Source: an uncultured Lachnospiraceae bacterium (GTDB lineage: Bacteria > Bacillota > Clostridia > Lachnospirales > Lachnospiraceae). From it: DNA of 7,320 nucleotides. The position numbers and the translations under genes are program-made. Location of the stretch: assembly GCA_900313745.1 (NCBI GenBank), contig OMSM01000142.1, positions 1 through 7,320 of the forward strand, read 5' to 3'. Shown here one piece after another: positions 6,901-7,320 of the stretch (positions are counted from its first letter, which is position 1; every line of letters starts with the position of its first letter). The notes below the pieces were generated by a model. It made no database searches, had not been told where the DNA came from, and saw only the letters and a program-made list of their open reading frames with translations.

Positions 6901-7320
6901 GCCAAGCTGTATGCTCAGCACCAGCTGCCAGGCGGTGAGGAGGGCAAAGGCAGTTCCCGCCCTCCGGGTGTTCTCCGGCGCTTCCCCGTTATCCGAAGCT
7001 CCGGAAATACCGGCAAGGGACAGCGCGTACAGCGGGAAAATAACCGGGAAGATCATCCACTTGATGATCTGATAATTGTAGGCAGCATAGCCGGAGAAGG
7101 CATAGCTGAGGGCCAGGGAGAGATTCAGGACCTTTACTCTCCCTGTGGGGCGGACGAGTTTTTGCAGGAAGAAGTCCGCCGATACCGCTGCTGCGATGCC
7201 GTAGAAAGCGACGAGTATGTTCAGTGCGAGGAAGATTCTGTCCCTTCCGAAGAGGAGCAGCAGGTAATTGAAGGGATTGACGAGCTCGTTGACCGTGTCC
7301 GCGTACAGGCCGAGGCCTCC
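2866..7320 (-). CDS. YfhO-type membrane glycosyltransferase-like protein fused to F5/8C and GH20 domains (5' end beyond window)
   Basis: 1484 residues are visible and the N-terminus is off the right edge; residue numbers here count from base 7320. Residues 1-408 form about eleven membrane segments typical of the YfhO family, including N-E-L-V-N-P-F-N-Y-L (11-20) and the pattern G-S-Y-R-C-F-P-V-R-Y (286-295). Residues 409-626 form a polar extracytoplasmic domain. R-Q-P-G-L-T-A-G (624-631) opens the last canonical YfhO helix, and 654-689 add one or two more. Residues 746-903 form an F5/8-type C sugar-binding module (R-W-S-S at 781-784, ending E-V-Y-G), 904-975 an Ig-like module with G-A-D-Y (937-940), and 990-1120 a GH20 accessory domain. 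The GH20 barrel (1121-1484) has R-G-F-G-I-D (1133-1138), H-L-N-D-N (1167-1171), P-E-I-D-T-P-A-H (1235-1242), the catalytic pair H-L-G-G-D-E (Asp1300, Glu1301) and a Trp-rich C-terminal end (1433-1436). YfhO of Bacillus subtilis is implicated in transfer of N-acetylglucosamine from undecaprenyl phosphate to lipoteichoic acid; GH20 enzymes release beta-linked N-acetylhexosamine or lacto-N-biose. The frame is continuous, with no frameshift or stop. The domain calls are firm; the combined function is inference. Confidence 0.9.
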   Translation of the reverse strand, partial: GGLGLYADTVNELVNPFNYLLLLFGRDRIFLALNILVAFYGIAAAVSADFFLQKLVRPTGRVKVLNLSLALSYAFSGYAAYNYQIIKWMIFPVIFPLYALSLAGISGASDNGEAPENTRRAGTAFALLTAWQLVLSIQLGFMALLFALFAFGSAKNKERRNAVPVLGTYTFAGILLAGAALVPNIRTLLNSARAGYTSYLSVMTRHGLDDLGDRLFQIAHPVLIALILYMLCGKLSRRKGKTAASPGSGEGAAPGRGAVCLRKAAALTVFLWITVLFEPANLLWHMGSYRCFPVRYAYMVLLVMAAWIRLAYPEEKQAALSAAPALFSLAASSAAVFLAVHYEERLAQAFSSLALTQCPAELGISLGILLLLLASAVFAAAASSGMRGTLLLPVLAASFCLYNMIFLPESYGIRRDNEEAYLEMASGQESAEPALWDFKPFDESLPRDSALVTGDWSLTSYLPDVPQKTIDALSGLGFRADWMATYAEGAPAEAEELLAGPAVLASLPEYEKESGFSLPGAEELQRGREGISAELDVRRARLVIDCVLPKESGSSVLFLPVVRLPGLAAEILPGREDVPGREDSGKAKSSRASAEITELFGGFAGIRLPEGAEGEPCRIAVTFRQPGLTAGICLSFAGLALLPAAMPAAALLPGVLNVLFALLHGAAVAAVYIVPAAGMALYLVLRVFFPGAALTEAFRTAAARGADPGIAAGVPGVSDAAAVPEYVLLSAEPLEEGMLVRVAGQNLARAEGAGISADSTENGEMTAAKAADGIALDNRNRWSSENNWDSAEHWLEIALPSPAEICAVRLYWERTNVSEYSLEYIPAVEADVQDGGGQPGGEKWVEAVRFTETPASRTQVILLDEPVRTGRIRLHTYNVRREEADLTLYYQNVSLTEIEVYGAVDSFVLRTPEIPEGRHRQMDLPEVPEGYALEFAGADYGMLFDRERHVADTEAGVEAEIGFALIKTADGDPALRGEDVRFELPGMKVTIPASVPLPPEREEPAAALPEGIRVAEWRPDAGGRKLIIPAAEAEHLMERAAARADEASGQDEKGSGEVTGNLPASGLESVEEAYCIYIAGEEDGGIRVYGGGRKGLQWGMVTLAKLVLACTGEDGSVTLPCGVIRDYPRYSVRGFGIDVSRRPVSLDTLETIAEELSAHRMNTLHVHLNDNQIITQSGYDGTVAGARNLYSAFRLDLGITGKDGAPVASGDLCYSEEEFAQFVDYAASLGVEVIPEIDTPAHSLALTKVFPEAGFARAPELADTLDLSKEAARELGRKVWTEALAGAAFEDCATVHLGGDEYYGRGRDYAAYMASLALLVKETAPEKKLRLWASLDYYGDPGLYRTLAQAAPELEMQLWDASWADPGRVYGEGFSLINSWSRDLYILPGGGYDYLDTEQLQSSWMPNRFATEDREWIIPAYSGRMLGAVYMLWNDWADYGNPGAEESAGNKKKRPGGESAESGTDADILARFAAPLDVLESRLW
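4612..5085 (-). other. F5/8-type C (discoidin-like, CBM32-like) module within the fusion protein
   Basis: Residues 746-903 of the fusion show the typical order: N-L-A-R at the start, a D-G-x-x-x-x-x-R-W-S-S strand (about 774-784), H-W-L-E-I-A-L (793-799), an I-x-x-V-R-L-Y-W strand, then a closing V-S-L-T-E-I-E-V-Y-G. Such modules bind terminal galactose, N-acetylgalactosamine or related sugars in secreted glycosidases. The module sits between the membrane region and the GH20 domain, so it could hold a glycan chain near the GH20 site. The bound sugar cannot be told from the sequence. Confidence 0.75.
5573..5608 (-). repeat. Imperfect 18-base tandem repeat inside the fusion gene
   Basis: Two adjacent 18-base units encode P-G-R-E-D-V and P-G-R-E-D-S (residues 573-584) in the extracytoplasmic domain after the first YfhO helices. 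The repeat is in frame and probably marks a flexible surface loop made by local duplication. Confidence 0.6.
6547..6570. repeat. Perfect 9-base GC inverted repeat with a 6-base loop inside the YfhO coding region
   Basis: GGCGCCGCG (6547-6555) and CGCGGCGCC (6562-6570) pair perfectly around the loop TCCGGG. All nine pairs are G-C. It lies in the segment coding for the Gly/Ala/Pro-rich loop of the membrane region (about residues 250-258) and no T run follows on either strand, so it is not an intrinsic terminator. It may be a by-product of a GC-rich linker or may slow translation between membrane helices. Confidence 0.55.

Noticed and set aside
7054..7056. ATG at 7056 as the start of the YfhO-GH20 gene
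   Set aside because: The frame stays open for 88 more codons to the right edge, and those codons encode YfhO-like helices and loops (for example N-P-F-N-Y-L and Y-N-Y-Q-I-I-K-W). The true start therefore lies beyond the window.

Overview
The window is a GC-rich (about 60% by eye), densely coding stretch with all three genes on the minus strand. Gene order in the direction of transcription is right to left. Strong purine-rich ribosome binding sites, many Arg/Gly/Ala-rich linkers and the protein families present suggest a GC-rich Gram-positive anaerobe of the Clostridia (a Lachnospiraceae-like gut bacterium is my best guess). This is inference from style and families; no rRNA or phylogenetic marker is in the window.

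Region 7320 to 2866 holds one very long open frame that enters from the right edge already inside a protein. In order it encodes a polytopic YfhO-type membrane region, an extracytoplasmic domain, one or two extra membrane segments, an F5/8-type C (discoidin-like) carbohydrate-binding module, an Ig-like module, a GH20 accessory domain and a GH20 beta-N-acetylhexosaminidase/lacto-N-biosidase-type catalytic domain with an intact Asp-Glu pair. Region 2865 to 2751 is a 115-base GC-rich gap with no convincing terminator or promoter. Region 2750 to 597 encodes a second polytopic membrane protein, of the DUF2142 family. After a 38-base gap, region 558 to 1 encodes the N-terminal 186 residues of a probable cytosolic alpha/beta-hydrolase esterase that leaves the window at the left edge.

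Same orientation, short gaps and uniform base composition suggest one operon concerned with a cell-surface glycan. Two GT-C-like membrane proteins would work on lipid-linked sugars, one of them carrying its own glycosidase, with an accessory esterase. The item most worth attention is the YfhO-F5/8C-GH20 fusion. Known YfhO of Bacillus subtilis is implicated in adding N-acetylglucosamine to lipoteichoic acid, while GH20 enzymes remove beta-linked N-acetylhexosamine units or lacto-N-biose. One polypeptide may therefore hold both a sugar-adding and a sugar-removing or remodelling activity on the same membrane face. No RNA genes, CRISPR arrays, insertion sequences or plus-strand genes can be supported.
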